Assembly: GCA_028583605.1 (NCBI GenBank)
Contig: CM053328.1
Span: 36,137,722-36,201,721, forward strand
Source: Dastarcus helophoroides
Taxonomy: Eukaryota > Arthropoda > Insecta > Coleoptera > Bothrideridae
DNA: 64,000 nt
Reading direction: 5' to 3'
Positions within the stretch are counted from its first letter, which is position 1. Each line of letters opens with the position of its first letter. Shown here in pieces: positions 23,101 through 34,492 of the stretch. The notes under the pieces were generated by a model, which was not told the DNA's origin, made no database searches, and saw only the letters and a program-made list of their open reading frames with translations. Position numbers and translations under genes: made by a program.

Positions 23101-26100
23101 CAAAAGTTTATATTTTCAAATGTCTAAATTTTCCAAGGAAAAGCCAGACGTAAAAAATCGAAGTATTTGCAAAAAGATTTCTAAGAGTCCAAACTTGAAA
23201 GGGCCAACATTTTGAAAGGTCAAAATTTTCAAAAAGTCAATATTTTGATAAAAGTTGAAGTTTCCAGAGCTGAAATTTTGAAAAAAGCAGAACTTTTAAG
23301 ACGTCGAAGAAGCCGAAACTTTTAGAAAAAGTGTATTTTTTCAAATTTTTCAAGGAAAAGCTAGACGTAATAAATCGAAATATTTGCAAAAAAGGTTTCT
23401 AAAAAAGTTCAAACTTTGAAAGTTTCAAAACTTTGGAAGTCAGAATTTTCAAAAAAGTCAAAATTTTCAAATAAGTCGAAATTGTCAGAATTTTCAGAGT
23501 TGAAATTTTAAAAAAAGCAGAACTTTTAAGACATTGAACGGTTTCAAAAAAAGCCAAAACTTTTAGAAAAAGTTTATTTTTCCAAATGTCTAAATTTTCC
23601 AAGGAAAAGGCAGACGTAAAAAATCGAAATATTTGCAAAAAAAAGATTTCTAAAAGTGTCCAAACTTGAAAAGACAAACACTTTGAAAGAAAGTCAGAAT
23701 TTTTAAAAAAGTCAACATTTTGATTAAAATTGAGGTTTCCAGAGCTGCAATTTGGAAAATAAAAGAAATTTTAAGACGTCGCCAGTTTCAAAACAAGCCA
23801 AAACTCTTAGAAAAAGTGTATTTTTTCAAATGTCTAAAAATTTCCAAGGAAAAGCCAGACGTAAACAAATGAAAATATTTGCAAAAAAGATTTCTAAGAG
23901 TCCAAACTTGAAAGGGCCAACATTTTGGAACAAAGTCAGAATTTTCAAAAAAGTTAACATTTGGAAAATTTTCAAAATTTTCAAAGTTGAAAATTAAAAA
24001 AAACCAAAAATCGAAGTTTCAAAAAAAGCACATTTTAGCAAAGATTAATTTTTCAAAAGTCTACATTTTCAAAAAAGACTGGCTTCTTCAAAAAAGTCCA
24101 AGCTTCAAAAAAAGTCAAAATTCTGGATAATAATCGCTGTTTTCTAAAAAAGTTGATATTCGAAAAAAGCCAACATTTTTTTTCCTACCAAAAACGATGT
24201 TTTTTAAAAAAGTCAAAATTTTCCTTTCATTACTTACAAGTAAATACATAGTGTCGAGATTTTTTAAAAAACTGGAATTTTTAAAGAGTAGAATTTTTCA
24301 AAATATCAAAATTTTAAAGACCCGCAGTTTTGACAAAAGTTTTATAGAAAGTAGAAATATTCAAAACTTAAAATTCAAAGGAAAAACTAGACAAAAAGTC
24401 GAAATATTTAAAAAAAAGGATTTGTAAAAAAGTCCAAACTTTGAAAGACTTAAAACTTTGGAAGAAAGTCAGAATTTTCAAAAAAGTCAACAAAGAGTGT
24501 ATTTTTTCAAATGTCCAGATTTTCCAAGGAAAAGTCAGACTGCAAAAAAGATTTCTAAAAGAGTCCAAACATGAAAAGGCCAACACTTTGGAAGAAAGTC
24601 AGAATTTTCAAAAAAGTCAACATGTTGATAAAAGTTAAAGTTTTCAGAGCTGAAATTTAAAAAAAACAGAACTTTTAAGAAGTTGACAGCTTCAAAAAAA
24701 GCCAAAACTTTTAGCAAAAGTTTATTTTTCCAAATGTCTAAATTTTCCAAGGAAAGGCCAGACGTAATAAAATCAAAATATTTTCAAAAAAGATTTCTAA
24801 AAAAAGTCCAAACTTTGAAAGTGTCAAAACTTTGGAAGAGAGTCAGAATTTTCAAAAAAGTCAACATTTTGATAAAAGTTGAAGTTTCCAGAGCTGAAAT
24901 TTTGAAAAAAACAGAACTTTTTAAGACGTTTACAGTTTCAAAAAAAGCCAAAACTTTTAGCAAAAGTTTATTTTTTCAAACGCCTAAATTTCCAAAAAAA
25001 ACCGGATTCTTCAAAAAAGTCTGTTTCAAGAAAAAATCAAAATCAAAAAAATGAAATTTTTAAAAAGCGTAGAATTTTTTAAAACGTCAAAATTTTGAAG
25101 ACCCACCCTTTTGAAAAAAAATTTCAAAAAGTAGAAATGTTCAAAAACTCTAATGAAAAGCCAGAAAAAAAATTGAAATATTAAAAAAAAGATTTCTAAA
25201 AGAGTCCAAACTTTGAAAGAGTCAAAACTTTGGAAGAAAGTTAGAATTTTCAAAAAAGTCAACATTTTGATAAAAGTTGAAGTTTTCGAAGCTAAAATTT
25301 TGAAAAAAACAGAACTTTTAAGACGTTGACAGTTTCAAAAAAAGCCAAAACTTTTAGAAAAAGTGTATTTTTTCAAATTTTCCAAGGAAAAGCCAGACGT
25401 AAAAAAATCGAAATATTTGCAAAAAAGATTTCTAAAAGAGTCCAAACTTGAAAAGGCCAACACTTTGGAAGAAAGTCAGAATTTTCAAAAAAGTCAACAT
25501 GGTGATAAAAGTTAAAGTTTTCAGAGCTGAAATTTAAAAACAAACAGAACTTTTAAGACGTTGACAGCTTTAAAAAAAGCCAAAACTTTTAGCAAAAGTT
25601 TATTTTTCCAAATGTCTAAATTTTCCAAGGAAAGGCCAGACGTAATAACATCGAAATATTTTCAAAACAGATTTCTAAAAAAAGTCCAAACTTTGAAAGT
25701 GTCAAAACTTTGGAAGAGAGACAGAATTTTCAAAAAAGTCAACATTTTGATAAAAGTTGAAGTTTCCAGAGCTGAAATTTTGAAAAAAACAGAACTTTTA
25801 AGACTTTTACAGTTTCAAAAAAAGCCAAAACTTTTAGCAAAAGTTTATTTTTTTAAACGCCTAAATTTCCAAAAAAAAACCGGATTCTTCAAAAAAGTCT
25901 GTTTCAAGAAAAAATCAAAATCAAAAAAATGAAATTTTTAAAAAGCGTAGAATGTTTTAAAACGTCAGAATTTTGAAGACCCACACTTTTGAAAAAAATT
26001 TTCAAAAAGTTGAAATGTTCAAAAACTCCGATGAAAAGGCAGAAAAAAAATTGACATAAAAAAAAAGATTTCTAAAAGAGTCCAAACTATGAAAGTGTCA

Positions 26101-27200
26101 ACACTTTGGAAGAGAGTCAGAATTTTCAAAAAAGTCAACATTTTGATAAAAGTTGCAGTTTCCGAAGCTGAAATTTTGAAAAAAACAGAACTTTTAAGAC
26201 GTTTACAGTTTCAAAAAAAGCCAAAACTTTTAGCAAAAGTTTATTTTTTCAAATTTTCCAAGGAAAAGCCAGACGTAAAAAAATCGAAATATTTGCAAAA
26301 AAGATTTCTAAGAGTCCAAACTTGAAAAGGCCAACACTTTGGAAGAAAGCCAGGATTTTCAAAAAAGTCAACATTTTGATAAAAGTTGAAGTTTCCAGAG
26401 CTGAAATTTTGAAAAGAGCAGAACTTTTAAGACGTCGACAGCTTCAAAAAAAAGCCAAAACATTTAGAAAAAGTTTATGTTTCCAAATGTCTAAATTTTC
26501 CAAGGAAAAGCCAGACGTAAAAAATCGAAATATTAAAAAAAAGGATTTCTAAAAGAGTCCAAACTTTGAAAGAGTCAAAACTTTGGAAGAAAGTCAGAAT
26601 TTTTAAAAAAGTCAACTTTTTGATAAAAGTTGAAGTTCCCAGAGCTGAAATTTTGAAAAAACCAGAACTTTTCAGACGTCGACAGTTTCAAAAAAAGTCA
26701 AAACTTTTAGAAAAAGTGTATTTTTTTCAAATTTTTCAAGGAAAAGCCAGACGTAAAACGTTGAAATATTTGCAAAAAAGATTTCTTAAAAAGTTCACAC
26801 TTTGAAAGTGTCAAAACTTTGGAAGTCAGAATTTTCAAAAAAGTCAACATTTTCAAATAAGACGAAGTTGTCAGAGTTTTCAAAGTTGAAATTTTGAAAA
26901 AATAGAAAACGAAGTTTCAAAAAAAGCACATTTTAGCAAAGATTAATTTTTCAAAGGTCTAAATTTCCAAAAAAAGGCCGACTTCTTCAAAAAAAGTCCA
27001 AGTTTCAAGAAAAGGTCAAGATTCTGGAAAAAATCGATGATTTCTAAAAAAGTTGAAATTTTGAAAAAACCAACATTTTTTTTCTTACTAAAATCGATGT
27101 TTTCTAAAAAAGTTGAAATTTGAACAAAGCCAACATTTTTTTTACCGGTGTTTGAAATATTTATGCCAAGTTGCTTACAAGCCAATATGAGAATTTTGGA
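20170..27200 (+). repeat. higher-order tandem array, about 240-base unit
   Basis: The anchor 'gaagaaagtcagaatttt' (with small changes) recurs at about 21311, 21551, 21795, 22228, 22734, 22978, 24462, 24591, 24832, 25228, 25468, 25708, 26108, 26341, 26586 and 26823. Most neighbouring pairs are 233-245 apart. Each unit carries in the same order 'ccagagctgaaattttg', 'cttttaagacgt', 'caaatgtctaaatttt', 'ccaaggaaaagccagacgta' and 'agatttctaaaagagtccaa'. Because 240 is a multiple of three, lysine-rich open frames of up to 123 codons recur in register; they are composition artefacts. The array is A-rich on the plus strand except for the first 230 bases. Confidence 0.85.
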
Positions 27201-27204
27201 TTTT

Positions 27205-27270
27205 ATTACTCCAAAAGGGGGCGGGGGTCCGGATCCGAACCCCCCCCCCCAGTGGATCCGCCACTGGTTT
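27205..27270. repeat. GC-rich transposon-like terminus at the array edge
   Basis: The reverse complement reads cagtggcggatccactgggg, followed by a G-run and 'ttcggatccggacccc'. This is the style of terminus seen in many insect DNA transposons and nonautonomous relatives. It closes the 240-base-unit array. A partner at the other end was not found. Confidence 0.45.
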
Positions 27271-27459
27271 ATTACGTTATAATAGTTTTGATTTTAAGTA
27301 TCATTAGCTGATAGTGTGTCGATTTATGATGAAAATGAGTCACAATTTTTTTATTTTTCAATTTAAGTTAAGAGAGAGGGGGGCATCTTTTATTTTTGTA
27401 GGGGGTGACAAAAATCCAAGAATGGGCTGCCCCCAAAGTTTCCTCTTTAATCGGAGGAT

Positions 27460-27545
27460 GGTTTTGGGTACTACGAACACCGGATCTGAACCCCATTGCA
27501 TACCTTTGGTGGATTGTCGAGAAAAGCATTCGGCGAAAATATGAT
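27460..27545 (+). pseudogene. Tc1/mariner-like transposase fragment
   Basis: One plus frame reads T-P-D-L-N-P-I-A-Y-L-W-W-I-V-E-K and is stopped by TAA at about 27543. This matches the S-P-D-L-N-P-I-E-x-L-W block around the last catalytic residue of Tc1/mariner (DDE_3) transposases; the usual E of PIE is replaced by A. An upstream frame-shifted F-N-R-R-M-V fits the preceding part of such proteins. Only a short decayed fragment remains and no terminal repeats are seen. Confidence 0.55.
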
Positions 27546-27549
27546 TAAC

Positions 27550-28095
27550 AACATTATTTGAAGACAAAGTATCTGGTTCAATACCAAACACATACAAAGA
27601 AGAGATTTTTTGGATGTTAAATATTTCAGTGATGCATCAAAAACTCCAATTTCAGTTCCATTAAAGAACATACGATTTAAAATAAATTTGTCTTAGGTGT
27701 TTCAGTTCAATAAGGAAATATGCACAATAAATTACAATGTTTACAAAACTTACTTTGATCAAAATAAAATTCGTTCCTAGTTATTGTATATGTAGCGATG
27801 CAAAATTTTTGATGTGTTGCTATTAAGACACAAAACACAATAAAACCAATTAGAATACAAACAAAGCAGATATTATAAGTAAATATGCAATAAAAAATGA
27901 TTAGTTTTAGTTGTTTTTACAATGTAAACGATAAACACACATAATGGTTATTGATAAGCAAACTAGTGAGCCTAATTTAGCAAGCAAATAACAAGAACGA
28001 GCAAAATAATTCGCAACGTCAGGGTTGTGTAGTCATGGCAAAGGTGTATCAACCCGTCTTGTGTGCGCCATTATCCCGGTTTAAAAATAGTATTT
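27550..28095. other. spacer, no gene recognised
   Basis: It may include more decayed transposase sequence up to about 27670. The remainder is AT-rich without recognisable content. Confidence 0.3.
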
Positions 28096-28100
28096 CTCAC

Positions 28101-28293
28101 CTTTTTCTGAATGGAAGCCGGTCTTCTATCGAATTAAATCCAAAGATCGACACCTGGACAACCCCGGAATGTGGCGCGTATCGACGTGAAAAGCGAAACA
28201 CCCTCACTGTTAATCATTCAATGGTGCAATCGCAATCGAAAATGGTCTGGAAACGACACAAACACATAGACGTACCAAACGAGCGATCTGACT
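28101..28293 (-). other. candidate first exon (5' untranslated) of a minus-strand transcript
   Basis: It starts at the initiator A at 28293 and ends at a strong splice donor, AAAAAG|GTGAGA, with the exon's last base at 28101. Only short frames occur inside, such as a 28-codon one starting M-I-N-S-E-G, so this would be a leader exon or part of a non-coding RNA. I could not locate a following exon at lower coordinates. Confidence 0.35.
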
Positions 28294-28323
28294 GCTTTTG
28301 TCGAGGGATTTTGCGCTTATATA
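28290..28323 (-). promoter_or_regulatory. TATA plus initiator core promoter
   Basis: On the minus strand TATATAAG (complement of 28316..28323) is followed by GCAGTC (complement of 28290..28295). The initiator A, at 28293, lies 30 bases downstream of the first T of the TATA box. Both the spacing and the CAGT initiator match arthropod core promoters. The surrounding sequence has balanced composition, unlike the arrays. Confidence 0.5.
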
Positions 28324-28419
28324 GCAGGGTGGGGAGTCCACAAGAACCTCATTCACAATGTACAAGCTGAGTGGATGTGGATTCTTCGCCGGGGATTCCG
28401 GATCGTCTCGCAATTGCGT

Positions 28420-28870
28420 TAATCATTTCAGCTATCAAGACAGATAGCAATAACGCTAGATAAACTGAATCTTTTGTTTTAAAAGTACAGCTTTTTACGA
28501 AAAACGCCAAAATTGGGATTTAGCAGAGTATATTTTTTCCAGATTCATCAGTTCAAGATTTCAAGAAATAAAAATATTCTTAAATATCACCGGCCAAAAC
28601 TATTTTAGTATATCGTTTCGTTTCAGTGATTTTTCGCATCGACTTCAACTGCAGCAGGCGAATCAAGATCCAGAACAGGACATCATTTTTAAAGCGTCAA
28701 TTCTTCAGCGAGTCACTCAAGTTAATTAAATCTTCAATAAATTAATAAATGTAGAACATATTTTGCGACCATTGAAGCTTGAGCAAGTGGAGCAACTGAA
28801 TCAAGCAAATGGGCCACCGAAAGAGGGGGCAAATGCCGCGAGGCCCGCGTTTCAGGGGGCCCGGTAAGCT
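28420..28870. other. spacer with a GC-rich end
   Basis: No coding content is recognised. Its right end (28820..28865) contains G- and C-runs ('gagggggcaaatgccgcg', 'cagggggcccggtaagc') immediately before the next low-complexity array, similar in style to the termini near 27.2, 56.1 and 61.7 kb. Confidence 0.35.
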
Positions 28871-28879
28871 GCCATGTTG

Positions 28880-31800
28880 GTAGTTCGTAAATTACAAAAA
28901 TGTTGAAAAAGTCTAATTTTTCTCGACATTTAATCTAAAAACTCAGGTTTTTTACATTTTTACTCGAAATTTATACTTTTTTCTAAAAATCCCATGTTTA
29001 GAATTTAAACTCGAAAATTATACTAAATTTCGACTTTTTAGTGAAATTTTTCATATTTCAAAAATACTCCATTTTAAAATGCCTTAAATTCGCAATTTAA
29101 AAGACAGATACTTTAACAAAATCCGAAATTTTCAACCAAAGAAGAATTTTTTCAAAAGTCGAATTTACAAAAATTCGAAGATTTCAGAAAAAGTTAACTT
29201 TTTGAAAAAAGAATTTTGAAAACGTGTCTCAATTTTGAAAAATCAAAACTTTGGGGCAATAGTGTCGAAATTTTAATGATAAAATTCAAAAAATGTAAAA
29301 ATTCTGAAAAAAAAAGATTCGAAAATTTCGAAAAATTGTCGAAATTTGGAAGAAATCAAACTTCTCAACAAAATCGAAATTTCCAAAGAAAGTGAATTTT
29401 TTCAAATAGGGTCAAATTTACGTGACTTCAAATAAGTCAACATTTTTGAAAAAAGCAATTCTGAATTTTTCAAAAAGTCAAAATTTTGAATATTTTTAAA
29501 AAACTACTCCATTTTAAAATAGCTTAAATTCACAATGTAAAAAGTCAGATTCTTTAACAAAATCCGAAATTTTTAACCAAAGAAGAATTTTTCCAAAATT
29601 CGAATTTGCAAAAATTCGAAGATTTCAGAAAAAGTTAAAATTTTGAAAAAAGATCGAAATTTTTAAAGAATTTTGAAAACGGGTCGCAATTTTGAAAAAA
29701 TCAAAACTTTGGGGCAATAGTGCCGAAATTTTGATGATAAAATTCAAAAAATGTGAAAATTCTGAAAAAAAGAGATTCGAAAATTTCAACAAATTGTCGA
29801 AATTTGGAAGAAATCAAACTTCTCAACAAAATCTAAATTTCCAAAGAAAGTGGAATTTTTTCAAATGGAGTCAAATTTACGTGACTTCGAAAAAGCCAAC
29901 ATTTTTGAAAAAAGTAACTCCGAATTTTTCAAGAAGTCAAAATTTCGAATATTTTTCAAAAACGACTCCATTTTAAAATGCCTCAAATTCGCAATTTAAA
30001 AAGTCAGATTCTTTAACAAAATCCGAAATTTTCAACCGAAGAAGAATTTTTCCAAAAGTCGGATTTACAAAAATTCGAAGATTTGAGAAAAAGTTAAAGT
30101 TTTGAAAAAAGATTGAAATTTTTAAAGAATTTTGAAAAAGGGTTGCAATTTTGAAAAAAATCAAAACTTTAGGGCAATATAGTCGAAATTTTGATGATAA
30201 AATTCAAAATATGTGAAAATTCTGAAAAAAAAGACTCGAAAATTTCAAAAAATTCCAAAGAAAATGGAATTTTTTCAAATAGAGTCAAATTTACGTGACT
30301 TCGAAAAAGTCAACATTTTTGAAAAAAGCAAATCCGAATTTTTCAAAAAGTCAAAATTTTGAACAAAGGTAGAAATTTTCAATAATATATATATAATAAT
30401 ATATATATATATATATATATAAATTTCAAAATAATTAAATAAACAAAACAAAAAAAAGATAAAGAATTTAGAAGGAATCGAAATTTTCAGAAAAGGTCAA
30501 AATTTTGTGCCAAAATTTACAAACAATTCGAAATTTGAGGAAAAGCACAAATAACCACGAAAGTTAAAATTTCCAGAAATTTTGAAAAGTCAAAATTTTG
30601 GAAAAAACCAAATTGCAAAAAGATTGAAATTGGAAAATTTAAAATTCGAAATTTTCAATATAAATCGAAATATTCAAAAAAGAACTTTCAATACAAATCA
30701 AAAAAATTTTTAAAAATCTCGTCATTTTTAGAAAGTCAAAATCTTGAGAAAATGTCAAGGTCTTGAAAAAGTTAAGATTTTCAAAAAATTCAAATTCTTA
30801 AAAATAACTGAAATTTGAAAACAAAAAGTCGAAACTTTCATAAAATTCAAAACTTTGAGATAAAGTGACAATATTCAAAAAAGTAGGTAATGCATTTTTA
30901 AAAATGTTGAGATTTCCAAATAAAGTGAAAATGGGGAAATCTAAAAATTAAGCTAAAATTTCGGAAAATGCCGAAATTTGAAACACAAGTGATTTCCAGA
31001 AAAAGTTGACATTTCGAAAAAGGTAGATACTTTAAAATGTAGAAATTTTCAAAACAAAAAAAATTGAAAATTCCGAAATTAGTTAAAATTTCTTAATAGT
31101 CGAGTTAAAAATCGAGTTCTTCAAAAACAATAAAAATTTTCAAAAGGTCAATATTTTAAAATCAGTAAAGATTTTCAAAAAAATCTAATGTTTCGCTTTT
31201 ATTCCAAATTTCGGCTGCTTTTCAAAACCTCGGGTTTCTCTTAAACTTGGGTTTCTCTTCCGAATTTCGGTTTTTATAATTAGATTTTGAATATTGCAAG
31301 TTCTGACAAAATTTTGATTTTTTTAGGCTTCCAGTTTTTTTTCTGAAAATTTAAAGCTCGAAAAATCAAAATTTTGTTTTTGAAAGAATGAAATTGTTCA
31401 AAATTTCGATCTTATTTCAAAATTATGAACTCTTTTTTTCAAAATTTGGAATTCTTTAAAATCTGAGTTTTCTCAAGATGTCGATGTTTTTCAATCTATT
31501 TTTCAAGTTCAACCTTGTTGGCGATGGCCACAGTTTCTCTATGGACCAATAGGTGGTAGTACTAAGAGTTACACTCTTGATGTCCGTGAATTCTTTAGTA
31601 CTTACTTGTCGGAACATTTGTTAGCATTCGAGTTGAATATACCAAATTGACGAGATCTAACAAGATCGAAACCGGTCTTTGGTTTCCAAACTTCGAATCT
31701 AATAAATGTTCAAACCTATTGGTCTGTGCATTAGAAGTTCAACCTTGTCAAAAAATTCGGACCTATTTTAATCATTTGGATATTTTTTCAAAATTTAGAT

Positions 31801-33240
31801 TGTTTTTAAAATTTCCTATTTTAATTTATTTTTGAAAATTTTAACTTTAAAATTTCGACTTATTTTACGTCTAGGCATTTTTATGAAATTTCGAATTTAT
31901 GTAAAAATTTAAACATTTTCTTCAAGATTTCAGCCTTTTGACTCCAGTCTCAAAATTTTAATTTTTTAAATTAGGTAATATAAGTATGACTTTTCAAAAA
32001 TTTCGATTTTTTTTTGGTCATTTTATCAAACCTTTATGTCAAAATTTCGCCCAAAATTTTCGACTATTTTTAAAAATTGCGACCTTTTTAAACATGAAGA
32101 ACTTTTCCAAGATTTGGATTTTTGCAAATTGTCAATTTTTTGAAAATTTTAATACTTTATTAAAATTTTTAATTCTTCCAAAATGTTGACTTAAAGTATT
32201 TTTTAAAAATTTAGGCTCATTTAAAGATTTGGATAATCCGAAATTTTGGAAAATTTTTCAAAATTATTGAACTCAAAGCTTTATTTATAAAAAGTTTCGA
32301 AATATTTTGAAAATCGCGCAATTTTTTATATTTTGAAATTTTCATGATTTTTTTAATTACTTTTTTTTTAAATTTTTCAGTATTTTGACTTTTTCTCAAA
32401 ATAACGATTTTTTTGAAGAAAGTAATTTTTTTGAAAATTTTAACTTTTTGTGGAAATTCCAATATTTTTCAAAATTTCGTTTTTCTTTAAAATTTAACTC
32501 TTCAAAGTTTATGAAAATTTCGACATTTATCAAAATTTTAACTTTCCTTTTTATTTTCTAAATTCTTGCTTTGTTCAAAAATTGTTCTTATTTTTTGAAA
32601 ATTTCGGATTTCTTCAAAATTTCTACATTTTTCAAAATGCATCTATATTTCAAAATTATGATTTTTTTGAAAATTAGAAATCTTTTGAAAATTCTTCGAA
32701 ATTTTCGAATTACGTTGAAAATTTTGTTTTTTTTTTATTTCGAATTTTTTTACATCTCCGATTTTTTTTTAAATATTAGAATTTTTTTAACATTTCAATT
32801 ATATTTGAAGATTATGATTTTATTTTGAAAATTTTATTTTTATAAATATTTTGACTTGTTTCAAAATTAGGGTTTTTTAAAAAAATTGAAATTTTCCAAA
32901 TATCTGGCCTTATTTTTCAAATTTTGGAATTAAAAGTCTGATATTTGAAAAAATTTTGACATTTTTCAAAATTTCGATTATATTTTAAAATTTCGACTTT
33001 TTTTTAAAAACGTTGACTCCTTTTAACTGTTGACTTTCGAATTTTGGATTTTATTGAAAATTTCGACTTTTTTGGAAATTTTGCCTTTTTGAATTTTTGA
33101 AATCAAAATGTGAAATTTCTTTTCAAAATTTTAAGTTTAGAATTGAATTTTAAATATTTTTAAAAATATATTTTTTTTTAATTTCGATTATTTTTGAAAT
33201 ATTTTCAATATTTCAAAGTTTGCTCAGAAAAGTAGTGCAA
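28880..33240. repeat. degenerate TCGAAATTTT-type array; about 450-base tandem in the left part; A-rich then T-rich
   Basis: At 29118, 29558 and 30017 the block 'aaaatccgaaatttt(c/t)aacc' starts near-identical units of 440 and 459 bases, each with 'gcaatagtg(t)cgaaatttt' and 'tcaaatttacgtgactt'. The plus strand is A-rich up to about 31190 and T-rich from there to about 33200. An AT dinucleotide run lies at about 30388..30420. A repeat 'E' copy interrupts the array at 31508..31760. Confidence 0.8.
31508..31760 (+). repeat. interspersed repeat 'E', copy 1
   Basis: It contains 'gcattcgagttgaatatacc', 'gacgagatctaacaagatcg', 'aaaccggtctttggtttcc' and 'tctaataaatgttcaaacc'. The reverse complement of all of these occurs at 33236..33390, so the two copies form an inverted pair around 1.5 kb of array. 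Confidence 0.65.
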
Positions 33241-33390
33241 CCAAGGGTTCTAAAACACAGACCAATGGTTTGAACATTTATTAGATTCGAAGTTTGGAAA
33301 CCAAAGACCGGTTTCAATCTTGTTAGATCTCGTCAGTTTGGTATATCCAATTCGAATGCTAACAAATGTTCCGACAAGTGCAACCAACAT
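33236..33390 (-). repeat. interspersed repeat 'E', copy 2 (inverted)
   Basis: It is the reverse complement of the 31604..31745 part of copy 1: 'cagaccaatggtttgaacat', 'gaaaccaaagaccggtttc', 'gttagatctcgtcagtttgg'. A third, more diverged copy in this orientation is at 42490..42610. Confidence 0.65.
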
Positions 33391-34480
33391 TAAAAATTGT
33401 TTAAGAAATAAACTGAACTAAACTAGAAAGTTAAAATTACGAGCTTGATTTTTCAAATCTTAGTACGTTCGAATTTTAAGTCAAAATTTGCTAAAAAAAA
33501 TACAAGATTTTAACATTCAAACATTTTTTCGAAATTTCAAGTTTTTTCGACATTTTGATAAAAAAAGTCGACGTTCAGTCGACGAATTAAAAGTTAAAGA
33601 TTCCTAAAAACGACAAATTTTAAGTTAATGTCAAATATTATAAAATAAAAAAGTAAAACAAATTTGAAATTTTCAGAAAAGGGTCAACATTTTAATGAAA
33701 TAATCAAAACTTACAAAAAAAATTGTCAAACTATAGATTTACACTCGAAATTTCGGTAAAAATTAAATTTTGGGTTATATTTGAACTTTTAGAAAATCGA
33801 CTAAAAATTAAAAATGTAAACCAAAAATGTTGAGGAAAAACGTTTCGTGTTTGCAATTTCAAAAAAGAAAAATTAGATGATTCTAGAAGACTAAAGACAT
33901 TTTTGAAACAATTGGAGGACAAATAATTTTTACAATTAAGTCAACTAAACTGGCTTCAAAATAAGAGGATTTTGAGGACACTTAAACTTCAAAAATTACG
34001 TCCAGTTAGTTGGCCTCAAGACATAAAACGTTTTTAAAGTAACGTTTTGAAGTTGGAATCAACTTCATTGATTCTAAAAACTAACACATCTTTTAAAACA
34101 ACTCAAAGTTTAAAGTTTAGTTTGCTGTCTCCATGGCAACATATTTTTAAATTGCTAATTCCAGGAGATAAAACATTTTTAAAACTCGGAAGCTTCCACG
34201 AGTTTGTCAAATTATTTACTAAACAACACAAGACTTTTTTGACCTAAATAATCGAGCTAGATGGTAAGCTCTCGATCTTGAGGCTCTAAAATGCCTAAAA
34301 TTTCGGGCTACCTTCAGATTAAAGGATATTTTTGAAGCAATTGAAACGTCAAAGGTATCGAAATTTTAGGTCAATCGAATTAGATCTAGAAGTGTTTTGC
34401 ACCAACTGCAATTGGAATGAAAACGGTTGATGATAAAATGGTAGAGGTGGGTTTAAAGCAAAACAAAGCGTCTTCCAAAA
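33390..34480. other. array remnant and spacer downstream of the 496-residue gene
   Basis: Scattered TCGAAATTTT words persist to about 33850. The rest is AT-rich with no recognised gene. No canonical AATAAA is evident on the minus strand within the first 100 bases after the stop codon at 34493. Confidence 0.35.
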
Positions 34481-34492
34481 ATTGGCAAATCT

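Noticed and set aside
24683..25932. Lysine-rich open frames of up to 123 codons in the 240-base satellite
   Set aside because: Near-identical frames recur in every unit, consist almost only of K, F, S, L, V and E, have no start context or splice signals, and follow from an A-rich sequence with a period divisible by three.
28035..28370. 111-codon plus-strand frame overlapping the promoter at 28.3 kb
   Set aside because: No domain is recognisable and the opposite strand carries a well-spaced TATA/initiator and splice donor. A balanced-composition region can hold such a frame by chance.
30388..30420. AT dinucleotide run (also at 41837..41873) as an origin or regulatory site
   Set aside because: A simple microsatellite explains it; nothing else supports a function.
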